DNA from: a bacterium
GTDB lineage: Bacteria > BMS3Abin14
Assembly: GCA_020350725.1 (NCBI GenBank)
Contig: CP070719.1
Span: 1,407,431-1,471,430 of the forward strand
Reading direction: 5' to 3'
DNA: 64,000 bases
The notes beneath the pieces were generated by a model. The model had not been told where the DNA came from. It searched no databases and saw nothing but the letters and a program-made list of their open reading frames with translations. Position 1 is the stretch's first letter; the number at the start of each line of letters is the position of its first letter. Below are positions 35,598 through 44,674 of the stretch, piece after piece. Both the position numbers and the translations under genes were made by a program.

Positions 35598-36437
35598 ATG
35601 GGTGCATTAGTCAAATTATTGGTCGCAGTCCACCTTCTGGGCTGGGTTCTGGCAGGTGGGTCAGAGAAGCCGTTATACGGGAGTGCCGGTCTGGCGCCCT
35701 CGGGCGCGGCCTGCGCTCTGCCCGGGTCGGTGGACGAAAAAGCGGAGGAACCGATGAAAACCGAGATCACAGGGAACGTCTCGCCCGTTCCGTTTCCCAT
35801 CGACGTGAGGGTGCCGAAGGAAATCCGGACGGCCACATTTGCCCTGGGGTGATTCTGGGGGCCGGACTCCCGGTTCGGGAGTATGAGAGGAGTCGTCCGG
35901 ACCCGGGTGGGCTACGCCGGAGGGCGTTCGGCCGATCCCACCTATCACAACCTGGGCGACCATGCGGAGACCGTCCAGATAGAATACGACCCGAGCATCC
36001 TCACCTACGATGACCTGCTGAGCGTGTTCTTCTCCTCCCACCGCCCGACGGTCCCCTCCTACTCGCCGCAGTACCGGTCGGTCATCTTCTACCATGACGA
36101 GGAACAGAGGAGGCTGGCCCAGGATGCCAAGGAGAGGCTGGAAAGGAAGGCGAAGGGCCAGATCTACACCGACATCGAAGCCTTCACGGGTTTCACGCTG
36201 GCCGAGGATTACCATCAGAAGTATGGCCTGCGGCACAACGCCGCCGTGATGCGGGAATTCGAGGCCGCATACCCCGATCCCATGGATTTCATCAACTCCA
36301 CCGCCGCTGCCCGGGTCAACGGGTACCTGTACGGCAACGGGAGCCTGTTGCAGCTGAAGGAGGAATTGCCCGAGCTGGGTCTCTCCGAATCCTCCGCCAG
36401 GGTGCTGGAGTCTTTCGTGGGAAAGTACAGCCGGTAG
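35598..36437 (+). CDS. msrA: selenocysteine-type methionine-S-sulfoxide reductase MsrA
   Basis: The frame has one in-frame TGA at 35850-35852 and otherwise encodes a complete MsrA: ATFALG-U-FWGPDSRF, then VGYAGGRSADPTYHNLGDHAE and YHQKYGLR. The UGA takes the place of the catalytic Cys of GCFWG. A 7-bp hairpin follows with bacterial SECIS spacing. From ATG 35598 the product is 279 residues with Sec85 and a hydrophobic export/anchor segment (LVKLLVAVHLLGWVLAGG). ATG 35754 has a stronger ribosome-binding site (GGAGG) and would give a cytoplasmic form with Sec33. The catalytic domain has no cysteine at all, so no resolving Cys. It is divergent from the two-component genes and near Tat-exported MsrB. 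Confidence 0.92.
35850..35882 (+). promoter_or_regulatory. bacterial SECIS element of msrA
   Basis: The UGA at 35850 is followed by a perfect 7-bp stem, ACTCCCG (35866-35872) with CGGGAGT (35876-35882), and the loop GTT. The loop G lies about 20 bases after the UGA. Distance, short G-first loop and stem strength all fit SelB-recognised hairpins. Confidence 0.75.
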
Positions 36438-36460
36438 CGAACGAAACCCCTACCGTAGTC

Positions 36461-36469
36461 TGGTATAAT
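36461..36469 (+). promoter_or_regulatory. extended -10 promoter for cfa
   Basis: TGGTATAAT, an extended -10 with a perfect TATAAT, lies 54 bases before the cfa ATG. No clear -35 is present, as is common for extended -10 promoters. Confidence 0.5.
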
Positions 36470-36522
36470 AATTTTAGAACGGCGATCATCACCTGTCGCC
36501 GACCGACGCCAGGTACGATGTT

Positions 36523-37641
36523 ATGGGGGGTAACGGAAACAGACGTCGTGTCCAGGAAATCCTCGCCCTCGCAGACATCCGCATCAACGGTGACCGGCCC
36601 TGGGATCTGCACGTCCACAACAGCGATTTCTTCAGGCGTGTTCTGACCCAGGGCGCTCTGGGACTGGGTGAGTCCTACATGGAGGGTTGGTGGGACTGCG
36701 ACTCCCTGGACGAATTCTTCGTTCGGGCCCTGAGGGCCGGTCTGGAGAACAAAGTACCCAGGAGCGCGTCGGTGGTGGCCTCTCTGAAGGCCAGGGTTTT
36801 CAATCCTCAGAGCCGCAGGCGGTCTTTCAGGGTAGGAGAGCATCACTACGACATCGGCAACGATCTCTTCCGGTACATGCTCGACGACCTGATGATCTAC
36901 AGCTGCGGGTACTGGAAGGAAGCGGCCAGCCTGGAGGATGCTCAGGTAGAAAAACTGGATCTGATCTGCAGGAAGCTTCGCCTCGAGCCCGGCATGCGCA
37001 TCCTGGACGTCGGCTGCGGATGGGGGGGCACGGCGAAATTCGCGGCAGAGCGCTACCAGGTTGAGGTCGTGGGAGTGTCCGTATCCCTCGAGCAGGTCCG
37101 CACGGCTCGGGAGGCCTGCCGGGGCCTTCCCGTCTCGATACACCTTCAGGATTACCGGAGTGTGAGGGGCAGTTTCGACCGGATCCTCTCGGTGGGAATG
37201 TTCGAGCACGTGGGGAGCAAGAACCACCGGACCTACATGAGGAAGATGGCCGAACTCCTCAGGGAACAGGGGCTCTTCCTGTTGCAGACCATTGGAAGCA
37301 ACAGGACGGTGGCCTCGATCAATACCTGGATCGATCGTTACATCTTTCCCAACGGCGCCATTCCCTCAGCCAGGCAGATCACATCGGCCATCGAGGGGCT
37401 TTTTGTCCTGGAGGATTGGCACAGCTTCGGATCTGACTATGACAGGACACTGATGTGCTGGTACCATAATTTCAACGAATCCTGGCACCTTCTCCGGGAC
37501 AGGTACGGGGACAGTTTCTACAGGATGTGGAAGTATTTCCTCCTCAGTTCGGCCGCCGGCTTCCGGGCAAGAAGGGATCAGCTCTGGCAGATCGTTCTGT
37601 CCCGGAAGGGGATCCCGGGCGGATACCCGGTCCTGAGGTGA
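36523..37641 (+). CDS. cfa: cyclopropane-fatty-acyl-phospholipid synthase
   Basis: 372 residues. It transfers a methylene group from SAM to unsaturated acyl chains of membrane phospholipids. It has the N-terminal lipid-binding region (GLGESYMEGWWDCDSLDEFF), the HHYDIGNDLFRYMLDDLMIYSCGYW signature, SAM motif LDVGCGWGGTAKFAA, and the active-site region FEHVGSKNHRTYM. The C-terminal WHSFGSDYDRTLMCWYHNF is also conserved. It stands alone downstream of msrA, possibly from its own promoter, and belongs with other stress-linked envelope genes here. Confidence 0.94.
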   Translation: MGGNGNRRRVQEILALADIRINGDRPWDLHVHNSDFFRRVLTQGALGLGESYMEGWWDCDSLDEFFVRALRAGLENKVPRSASVVASLKARVFNPQSRRRSFRVGEHHYDIGNDLFRYMLDDLMIYSCGYWKEAASLEDAQVEKLDLICRKLRLEPGMRILDVGCGWGGTAKFAAERYQVEVVGVSVSLEQVRTAREACRGLPVSIHLQDYRSVRGSFDRILSVGMFEHVGSKNHRTYMRKMAELLREQGLFLLQTIGSNRTVASINTWIDRYIFPNGAIPSARQITSAIEGLFVLEDWHSFGSDYDRTLMCWYHNFNESWHLLRDRYGDSFYRMWKYFLLSSAAGFRARRDQLWQIVLSRKGIPGGYPVLR

Positions 37642-37816
37642 GCTGGGCCCGCATTCCGCGCCTGCTGCATGAATCGGCAGGGGTCTTCCCACCGGCCGAC
37701 CGCAATCTTTTTCCCTCTTTTCTGCCGAATTCAGCTATAAACTCTATCCTAACCCCCTTGATCGATCGCGCCCCGGCGGCATGGGGCAGGGGGAAAACGA
37801 ACGAGAGAGGTGAGAG

Positions 37817-38854
37817 ATGCGCTTGGAGACAGATCTGAAGCTCGGGTTCAAGGAAGTGATGATCAGGCCCAAGAGGTCGACCCTCAAGACTCGCGCCCAG
37901 GTTGCCCTGGACAGGACCTTTACTTTCCTGCACAGCGGCCGGGAGTGGTCCGGTGTTCCGGTGATTGCCTCCAATATGGACACCGTCGGCACCTTCGATG
38001 TGGCGGACGTGCTGGCCCGTTTCGACATGATGACCGCCATCCACAAACACTACGGCGAAGAGGATTGGACACGGTTTCTCGCCGGCAGGGGTGAAGGGAT
38101 CTACCAGAGAATAATGGTCAGCACAGGGATCGCCGAGCAGGACCTTGTCAGGCTGAACAGGATCCTTTCCGCCCATCCCGACCTGCAGTTCATCTGCCTG
38201 GACGTCGCCAACGGATACGTCGAGGTCTTCGTGGACTGTCTGCGCAGGGTCCGTGAGTCTTACCCCGAAAAGACCATCGTGGCGGGCAACGTCGTCACCG
38301 GAGAGATGGTGGAGGAACTGCTCCTGTCCGGCGCCGATATCGTTAAAGTCGGCATCGGCTCCGGTTCGGTCTGTATAACCCGCGTGAAAGCGGGCGTGGG
38401 TTATCCCCAACTCTCGGCGGTCATCGAGTGCGCCGACGCCGCCCACGGTCTCGGCGGCCGCATCATCTCAGACGGCGGCTGCGTCTCCGCCGGCGACGTG
38501 GCCAAGGCTTTTGGCGGCGGCGCCGATTTTGTCATGCTGGGAGGTATGTTCGCGGGCCACGACGAGAGCGGAGGCGAACTCCTGGAGCGTGAGGGCCAGC
38601 ACTATAAACTTTTCTACGGCATGAGCTCCTCCACCGCCATGGAGATGCACTCCGGTGGAGTGGCCGATTACAGGGCTTCGGAAGGCAAGACCGTTGAAGT
38701 ACCCTACCGAGGACCCATCGCCGAAACGGTCAAGGACATCCTCGGCGGAGTGCGCTCAGCCTGTACCTACGTAGGCGCTTCGGCCCTGAGGGAGCTGACG
38801 AAGAGAACGACCTTCATCCGGGTTCTCGAGCAGAACAATCCCGTCTTCGCGTGA
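37817..38854 (+). CDS. guaC: GMP reductase
   Basis: 345 residues, full length for the GuaC type. NADPH-dependent deamination of GMP to IMP. The phosphate/catalytic loop [13 protein letters not shown] carries the active-site Cys. [33 protein letters not shown] and the C-terminal [12 protein letters not shown] fit GMP reductase rather than IMP dehydrogenase, and no CBS domains are inserted. The ATG at 37817 has AGAGGTGAGAG upstream. Confidence 0.95.
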   Translation: MRLETDLKLGFKEVMIRPKRSTLKTRAQVALDRTFTFLHSGREWSGVPVIASNMDTVGTFDVADVLARFDMMTAIHKHYGEEDWTRFLAGRGEGIYQRIMVSTGIAEQDLVRLNRILSAHPDLQFICLDVANGYVEVFVDCLRRVRESYPEKTIVAGNVVTGEMVEELLLSGADIVKVGIGSGSVCITRVKAGVGYPQLSAVIECADAAHGLGGRIISDGGCVSAGDVAKAFGGGADFVMLGGMFAGHDESGGELLEREGQHYKLFYGMSSSTAMEMHSGGVADYRASEGKTVEVPYRGPIAETVKDILGGVRSACTYVGASALRELTKRTTFIRVLEQNNPVFA

Positions 38855-38977
38855 GAGAGGTGCCCCAGGACCGGTGCAGGATCCGGTGACGAGGATGTGG
38901 TTCCCATCCGGTCCCGGGAGCGCGATGTCCACCCTGTCCCCGGACACCCCGGATGGTCTCGCGCGTCCCGCCGGCGT

Positions 38978-39448
38978 TCACACATGTCTTCCGAATTCCG
39001 CCACCTTCGGCCGGACGAGCCTCTCGTAGTCCCTGTAGGAGATCTTCGCCGCCTCGTAATGCGTGCAGGCATTGAACACGATGCTGTCCTGCTCCGCCAG
39101 GTGCTCCTCGACGAGGACGGGAATGCCGTAGAGGTTGCCGAAAGGAGGCATGGCCCCCAGGTCGCAGTCGGGAAAGAGGTCCGCGAAGTCCTCCTCCTTG
39201 GCGAGGACGACCTCCTTCCTGCCCACCGCTGTCCCGAGCTTTCCAAAGTCGATGTTGTACTCGGCAGACAGGACCAGCATCACCAGCTCTCCGTCCACCT
39301 TAGCCATAACAACCTTCGCCAGCTGGGCTCCGGGGACATGCATGCTCGCCGCCTTTTCCTGGGCTGTGTAGGACTCGGTGTGGACCATGATCTCGTAGGG
39401 TACCCTTTCATCCTCGAAAATCCTCCTGAGCCGTTCGCTTACAGCCAT
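38978..39448 (-). CDS. YbaK/EbsC-type aminoacyl-tRNA deacylase
   Basis: 156 residues, a single YbaK/ProX domain: GAQLAKVVMAKVDGELVMLVLSAE, then LGAMPPFGNLYGIPVLVEEHL. Family members hydrolyse mischarged tRNAs (for example Cys- or Ala-tRNAPro) in trans; which tRNA this one edits cannot be told. The start at 39448 is the family's usual N-terminus. It is convergent with guaC. Confidence 0.88.
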   Translation of the reverse strand: MAVSERLRRIFEDERVPYEIMVHTESYTAQEKAASMHVPGAQLAKVVMAKVDGELVMLVLSAEYNIDFGKLGTAVGRKEVVLAKEEDFADLFPDCDLGAMPPFGNLYGIPVLVEEHLAEQDSIVFNACTHYEAAKISYRDYERLVRPKVAEFGRHV

Positions 39449-39732
39449 AGGTAATCACCCCCATTCCCTCGCGAACAGTTACAGAACAAGTATAGCAGGT
39501 GGGCTGCAGGGGAGGGGGAGGGGAAAGGAGTGCCAAGTGCTTACGGAATGACTTTCCCTGACTCCATTCTCCAATCTCCCGTTTCCTGTCTCCAATCGCT
39601 AACGTTCAAACCGGGTCTTTCCCAGGCGATATCCGAGTTCTCCGTGGGGGGCCTTTATGCTAAACTTTCCCCAACACTCAGAGTGCCTGAATGCTTTAAA
39701 TGCCGGTGTTCGATAATTCAGGGAGAATGATC

Positions 39733-40671
39733 ATGGGCAAGATGAAAGCGGTGCGCATTCACTCCTATGGCGGACATGAGGTCCTCGTCCTGGAGGAGGC
39801 CCCCATACCGGATATTGCCGATGACGAGGTTCTCATCCGGGTCCGGGCGGCTGCTGTTAACCCCGTGGACTGGAAAGTCAGAGCCGGCTTCCTCCAGGAG
39901 ATGCTTTCCTACAGATTTCCCCTCATCCTCGGGTGGGATGTCTCGGGGACGGTGGCGAAAGCGGGTTCGGGGGCAAGCGGACTCAGGGAGGGTGACGATG
40001 TCTACGCCCTTCCCGATATTTCGCGGGACGGATCCTACGCGGAGTACGTCGCGGTCAAGGCGGCGACAGTGGCCCCCAAACCCCGATCCATCGATCACGT
40101 GCAGGCCGCATCCGTCCCCCTGGCGGGTTTGACGGCCTGGCAGTCCCTCTTCGATGCCGCCGATCTCCAGGGTGGGCAATCGGTCCTTATCCAGGCTGCC
40201 GCCGGCGGCGTGGGGAGTTTCGCGGTCCAGTTCGCCAGGTGGAGGGGAGCGCGGGTCCTGGGGACCGCTTCGGCACGAAACAGGGATTTTCTCATCGATC
40301 TCGGAGCTGATGAGGTTATCGATTACACCCGGACCCCCTTCGAGGAGGTGACCGGCGACCTCGATGTGGTTCTCGATGCCATGGGCGGCAGGATCCAGGA
40401 GCGTTCATGGCAGGTCCTGAAGAAAGGCGGTGTGCTCGTCTCCATCGTCGGGCCGCCCGACCGTGAAAAAGCAGCCGAATACGGTGTCAGGGGCGAGGGG
40501 GTATTCGTCCAGCCCAGCGCCGCCCAACTGACAAGCATTGCCGAACTCATCGATGGGGGGCAGATCAGGACAAACGTCACAGAGGTCCTCACGCTGGCTG
40601 AGGCGGCAAGAGCCCATGAGTTGAGCGAGACCGAGCACGTCAGGGGGAAGATCGTTCTGAAGGTTGATTGA
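39733..40671 (+). CDS. NADP-dependent quinone oxidoreductase-like MDR protein
   Basis: 312 residues of the zinc-independent medium-chain dehydrogenase/reductase family. It has a GroES-like N-terminal domain (VRAAAVNPVDWKVRAG, GWDVSGTV) and a Rossmann domain with VLIQAAAGGVGSFAVQFAR (AAxGGVG nucleotide loop). No zinc-binding cysteines are present, as in quinone reductases. ATG 39733 is chosen because GGGAG lies 7 bases upstream; ATG 39727 is also in frame. The substrate is unknown. Confidence 0.88.
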   Translation: MGKMKAVRIHSYGGHEVLVLEEAPIPDIADDEVLIRVRAAAVNPVDWKVRAGFLQEMLSYRFPLILGWDVSGTVAKAGSGASGLREGDDVYALPDISRDGSYAEYVAVKAATVAPKPRSIDHVQAASVPLAGLTAWQSLFDAADLQGGQSVLIQAAAGGVGSFAVQFARWRGARVLGTASARNRDFLIDLGADEVIDYTRTPFEEVTGDLDVVLDAMGGRIQERSWQVLKKGGVLVSIVGPPDREKAAEYGVRGEGVFVQPSAAQLTSIAELIDGGQIRTNVTEVLTLAEAARAHELSETEHVRGKIVLKVD

Positions 40672-40710
40672 CCACAGGCCGGAAATGCCGAGAGGTGAGG
40701 GATCGGGGAA

Positions 40711-40770
40711 TAGACATCAGGGATTGGACATTAGACATTAGAGATTGGAGATTGGAGATTAGAGATTAAG
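40711..40770. repeat. ATTGGAGATTAGA-type short tandem words
   Basis: About seven imperfect copies of a 7- to 10-base word (GGATTGGACATTA, GAGATTGGA, GAGATTAGA), just downstream of the oxidoreductase. They are related in style to the CTCCAATCTCC array at 27681 on the other strand. Confidence 0.7.
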
Positions 40771-40932
40771 GGAGGGTGTCGGAGACGGCAGATCACGCCC
40801 GATCACCCGCAGCGGGCGGGTTCCGTCCTCAACCGGATCCCGTAGACCTAACCCGGCATCTCTCTTTGACCACTCTGTGTTGATGGTTTGATTCTGGATA
40901 TCGGCTTTCGGACTCTGCATTCGACGGGAAAA

Positions 40933-41364
40933 TCAGTCCTGTTCCCCCAATCCTCCCGGGAACCGCTCCTCATAGATCTTTCGGATTTTCTCGGGCCAGA
41001 GCGACTGGATATAGCGGATCACGGACCAGATCTGTTCATCGGTGAGCTGGTCGCCGAAAGACGGCATGGGCGACGTGGTATCGATCGACCCATCCTTGAC
41101 GTAGCTGTAGAGGAGCTGAGGCTCGTGATGCCATGCGTGGGCCGTCCCGTTGAGAGCAGGGGCGATCCGCGTCCCGTCCTCGCGCCACCCTCCGTTCAGC
41201 CATTGGGGGTCCTCTCCTGTTCCCTCCTGACCGTGACACACGGAACAATGGGTGTGGAAGAGCGTTTTCCCGTCCGGCGCGCTGTCGGCCAACAGCGCGG
41301 CAGATGGAAAAATCGTCACCCCAAAGGCAAATACCATGAGAGTTAGCGAATGTCTCAGGTTCAT
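40933..41364 (-). CDS. exported monohaem cytochrome c
   Basis: 143 residues with a signal peptide (about 1-24). It has one haem c site, HCSVCHGQEGTG, at about residue 40, and a likely Met ligand in TTSPMPSFGDQLTDEQIWSVIRYIQ, as in class I cytochromes c. The start at 41364 has GAGGAAG upstream. It lies 90 bases after the last gene of the osmolyte ABC operon on the same strand. A shared transcript is possible, but a functional link is not obvious. Confidence 0.9.
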   Translation of the reverse strand: MNLRHSLTLMVFAFGVTIFPSAALLADSAPDGKTLFHTHCSVCHGQEGTGEDPQWLNGGWREDGTRIAPALNGTAHAWHHEPQLLYSYVKDGSIDTTSPMPSFGDQLTDEQIWSVIRYIQSLWPEKIRKIYEERFPGGLGEQD

Positions 41365-41453
41365 GGTGTCTTCCTCATGCAGTACGCCGACCCTACGTCC
41401 CCGGTATCCCGAGCTCATTGGCGGCATGCTTGTCCCGCCACGAGGGCCGGAAT

Positions 41454-42194
41454 TCAGGCCTGAGCGATATCCTGGCGAACCAGAAGGCCCAGACCGGTAT
41501 CGACAATGACGGCAAAGAGTCCCACCAGAATCGCGCCCTCAAGGATGAACGCCGGGTTCTCTCCGATAAGCCCGGCGATGATGGGCTTGCCCAGCCCGCC
41601 GGCTCCAATGGTGGCGCCGAGGGTCGCTGTGCCGATGTTGATGACCGTTGAGATCCTGACGCCCGCCATGATGACCGGCCCGGCAAGGGGCAACTCGACT
41701 TTCGCCAGTACCTGCCCCGGTGTCATTCCCATTCCCCGGGCTGCCTCCAGTACCGCCCCGTCCAGCGACTCGATCCCCGCGATGGTGTTGCGGACGATGG
41801 GCAGGAGACCGTAGATAAGCAGGGCTATGATGGTCGGCCTGTAGCCGAAACCGACCGCGGGAACCGCGAGGGCCAGAACGGCCACCGGAGGGAAGGTCTG
41901 CCCCATGGAGGCAAGAGCGTTGACCGCCGGGAGAAAATCCCGTCCCCATGACCTGGTGACAAAGATTCCGGTGGCCAGTCCCAGGACGGCGGCCAGTCCG
42001 CTGGAGATTCCCACCAGGAAGACGTGTTCCAGAACCAGTTGACCGAGGGGAGCCATGGAGTAGATAACCCGCTCCAGGCCGGGAAAGAGAGACCTCATGA
42101 CCCCTGTCCAGACGGCGGGGGAGAAGACCAGCAGGAGGAACAGGCCCGTCAGGATCGCGAGGATCATAATCTGTCGCCGTCTACGGTGAGCCAT
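41454..42194 (-). CDS. yehW: osmolyte ABC transporter permease (YehW-like)
   Basis: 246 residues with about six membrane helices. The EAA loop AARGMGMTPGQVLAKVELPLAGPVIMAGVR, followed by INIGTATLGATIGAGGLGKPI, matches glycine-betaine/carnitine/choline-type permeases. It is the last gene of the osmF-yehY-yehX-yehW-like series, separated from yehX by 120 bases. The stop codon lies just beyond RQDIAQA. Confidence 0.88.
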   Translation of the reverse strand: MAHRRRRQIMILAILTGLFLLLVFSPAVWTGVMRSLFPGLERVIYSMAPLGQLVLEHVFLVGISSGLAAVLGLATGIFVTRSWGRDFLPAVNALASMGQTFPPVAVLALAVPAVGFGYRPTIIALLIYGLLPIVRNTIAGIESLDGAVLEAARGMGMTPGQVLAKVELPLAGPVIMAGVRISTVINIGTATLGATIGAGGLGKPIIAGLIGENPAFILEGAILVGLFAVIVDTGLGLLVRQDIAQA

Positions 42195-42314
42195 GCAGCA
42201 ATAAGGAACCAGAAGCCGGGAACCGGAGAAGACACCGATTGTCGTCCTTATGCCGATTGTTTACCGACACCAGGTCTCAGCTCCTGTACCTTTCACCTCC
42301 TCATTATCACGGTC

Positions 42315-43397
42315 TCAGGCATCGAGGATGTCCGAGAGCCGGATCTCCCCCAGCAGCTCCCCCCCCTCATCCACAACCGGCGCTCCCCGGATGCCTCCCT
42401 GGATCATTCGGGAAAGAGCCTCCCGCAGGGTGGCGTCCGCGGCTATGCCCTCTGTGCGATAGTCCATCCTGGTCATGGCCTCGGCGGCCGTTGCCGCCTC
42501 GGAGCCCAGATCGTCCCCGTCGAGCCAGCCAACCGGCCGGCGAAGGCCGTCAACCACCCAGAGATATCGATGATCCGCAAGGGCCGATCCAGCCTCCGAC
42601 AGACTCATTTCCTGGCCGATTGAAGGTGCATCCACCATAAAATCGGCAGCCGACAGGCGCGACAGACGTTTCAGGGCCCGGTCCGTACCTATGAACTCCA
42701 TGACAAAGCGATCGACCGGCGCGGTGAGGATAGCCTCCGGTGTGCCGGCCTGAACCAGCCGGCCTTCCTTGAGGATCACGATGCGATTCGCCAGGCGGAT
42801 GGCCTCGTCGATGTCGTGGGTGACGAACACGATGGTCTTCTTGAGTTCTCTCTGGATCCTGGCGAATTCGATCTGCAGCGATTCACGGGTGATGGGATCC
42901 AGAGCGCCGAAGGGCTCATCCATGAGGAGGATGGCCGGGTCTGCGGCCAGAGCCCTCGCAACACCCACTCTCTGGGCCTCTCCTCCGGACAGCTGATGGG
43001 GGTATTTGGTGCGGTACTCTGCCGGATCGAGGGAGAAGAGGTCCAACAGCTCATCGGTCCGGCGGTCCCTCCGGCTTTCATCCCACCTGAGGAGCTTCGG
43101 AACCACGGCAATATTCTGGGCCACGGTCATGTGGGGGAAAAGGCCGACGTTCTGAATGGCGTACCCGATGCGGCGTCGGAGTTCCTCCGGCCGGTAATGT
43201 TCAACATTCGTCCCGTCGATGGCAATGGTCCCGCGGGTCACCTCAATGAGCCGGTTGATCATGCGCAACGTGGTGGATTTCCCGCATCCCGAGGGCCCGA
43301 TGAGGATGGCGAACTCCCCTTCGGCCACGGTCAGGGTGAGGTCGGCCACGGCGGCTTTGCCGAAATACTCCTTGGTTACTCGATCCAGCCTGATCAT
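42315..43397 (-). CDS. yehX: osmolyte ABC transporter ATP-binding protein with CBS domain (YehX/OpuCA-like)
   Basis: 360 residues. Walker A GPSGCGKST, Q-loop AIQNVGLFPHM, signature LSGGEAQRVGVARAL, Walker B ILLMDEPFGALD and switch His VTHDID are all intact. From about residue 240 a CBS module follows (ADHRYLWVVDGLRRPVGWL, RGAPVVDEGGELLGEIRLSDIL), as in OpuCA/ProV, where it senses ionic strength. The start at 43397 overlaps the stop of the upstream permease. A much longer open frame upstream is only the shadow of that permease. Confidence 0.92.
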   Translation of the reverse strand: MIRLDRVTKEYFGKAAVADLTLTVAEGEFAILIGPSGCGKSTTLRMINRLIEVTRGTIAIDGTNVEHYRPEELRRRIGYAIQNVGLFPHMTVAQNIAVVPKLLRWDESRRDRRTDELLDLFSLDPAEYRTKYPHQLSGGEAQRVGVARALAADPAILLMDEPFGALDPITRESLQIEFARIQRELKKTIVFVTHDIDEAIRLANRIVILKEGRLVQAGTPEAILTAPVDRFVMEFIGTDRALKRLSRLSAADFMVDAPSIGQEMSLSEAGSALADHRYLWVVDGLRRPVGWLDGDDLGSEAATAAEAMTRMDYRTEGIAADATLREALSRMIQGGIRGAPVVDEGGELLGEIRLSDILDA

Positions 43398-44563
43398 CTC
43401 AGTCCCCTCGGCCGGATCACTCCTGTGACCGCGTTCATCAGCGTGTCGGCGATCACGGCGATGACGATGGTTGGAACGGCGCCCAGGAGGATCAGGTCCG
43501 AGGCTGCCTGGCCCAACCCCTGAAAGATGAAAACGCCGAAGCCGCCGGCCCCGATGAGGGCTGCCACTGCCGTTAAGCCCACGGTCTGGACCAGGGCCAC
43601 CCGGATGCCGTTGAGGATCACGGGGCAGGCTATGGGCAGCTCTATCCGGATCAGCAGCTGCCCCCGGGTCATCCCCATACCCAGGCCTGCCTCGACAACC
43701 GCGGGATCCACGGTACTGAAGCCGGTGTAGGTGTTGCGGACCACGGGCAGAAGAGAGTAGGCGATCAGGGCGATGAGAGCCGGCGCCGTGCCAATACCCT
43801 GGACACCCACTTCCGAGAGGAAGGGGAACCTGGCCGTCAGGGCGGCCAGAACAGGGATGAGGATCCCGAAGAGGGCCAGGCTCGGTATCGTCTGGAGGGT
43901 GTTGAGGGTGAAGAATGTCGGAGCCCGCGTGGCCGCTTTCCGGTGGGTCAGAAGGCCGAGGGGCAGTCCGATCGCCGTAGCGGTCACCACAGATGTGATC
44001 GCGAGGACAAGGTGGCTTCTGAGTTCCAGGAAAAAGCGGGATCGCCTCTGCGCGAACTCCCGCATCAGTGACAGGGCATCCAACCGGCCCGACAGAAGCA
44101 GATAGAGGACCGTGCCGGCGGAAAGGACCGCCACCGCAACGAGAATCGACCTGGTCTGCCCCCTGCCGGAAAGGGAATTGACCAGGATAACCGTCAGGGC
44201 GAACAGGGAGAACCAGAACCCGGGGCCCAGGGAAACCCGGGCGATGGTGCCCTGAGAGGCGGCCACCATGGCGGCCTGCCGGCCCGCTGCGAGGAGGAGC
44301 AGAGGGATCAGGGTACCGGCCGTGATCCCGATGATGCTGTAACGCACCCGGCCGGGGACCGCGCTCACGGCCAGGACGATCAGAAGCAGCCACAGAACAG
44401 CGATGACAACGGCGAGGCTGCCGGCCGCCTCCCGGAGGGACACGGCGACACCCTCGGCCAATCGATTGGGCCTTACTATCACGAACCCGAGACCGAAAAG
44501 AGGCACCGCGCCCGTGACCGCTGCGGCAAGGTCCACCTTCTCGATGGCAAACAGAGACCGCAC
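43394..44563 (-). CDS. yehY: osmolyte ABC transporter permease, long form (YehY-like)
   Basis: 389 residues. The first about 165 residues carry four or five extra hydrophobic segments, as in YehY. The transport domain follows with the EAA loop EAGLGMGMTRGQLLIRIELPIACPVILNGIR and TAVAALIGAGGFGVFIFQGL. It lies between the binding-protein gene and the ATPase, with an ATGA overlap to the latter. The length and gene order match E. coli osmF-yehYXW. Confidence 0.9.
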   Translation of the reverse strand: MRSLFAIEKVDLAAAVTGAVPLFGLGFVIVRPNRLAEGVAVSLREAAGSLAVVIAVLWLLLIVLAVSAVPGRVRYSIIGITAGTLIPLLLLAAGRQAAMVAASQGTIARVSLGPGFWFSLFALTVILVNSLSGRGQTRSILVAVAVLSAGTVLYLLLSGRLDALSLMREFAQRRSRFFLELRSHLVLAITSVVTATAIGLPLGLLTHRKAATRAPTFFTLNTLQTIPSLALFGILIPVLAALTARFPFLSEVGVQGIGTAPALIALIAYSLLPVVRNTYTGFSTVDPAVVEAGLGMGMTRGQLLIRIELPIACPVILNGIRVALVQTVGLTAVAALIGAGGFGVFIFQGLGQAASDLILLGAVPTIVIAVIADTLMNAVTGVIRPRGLR

Positions 44564-44674
44564 GCTCTCTCCATTCCCAATTCAGGATTTCCTATCCCAA
44601 AGAGTTTTTTCAGGGACCGGGGTTCTGACATCCCGTGTTCTGGAATTTGGAACCTGAAATTCGGATTTCAGTCC

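Noticed and set aside
43398-44393. N-terminal extension of the yehX ATPase over the upstream permease
   Set aside because: The translation there is a Pro/Arg/Gly-rich shadow of yehY. The ATPase begins at 43397 with a normal MIRLDRVTKEY and an ATGA overlap.
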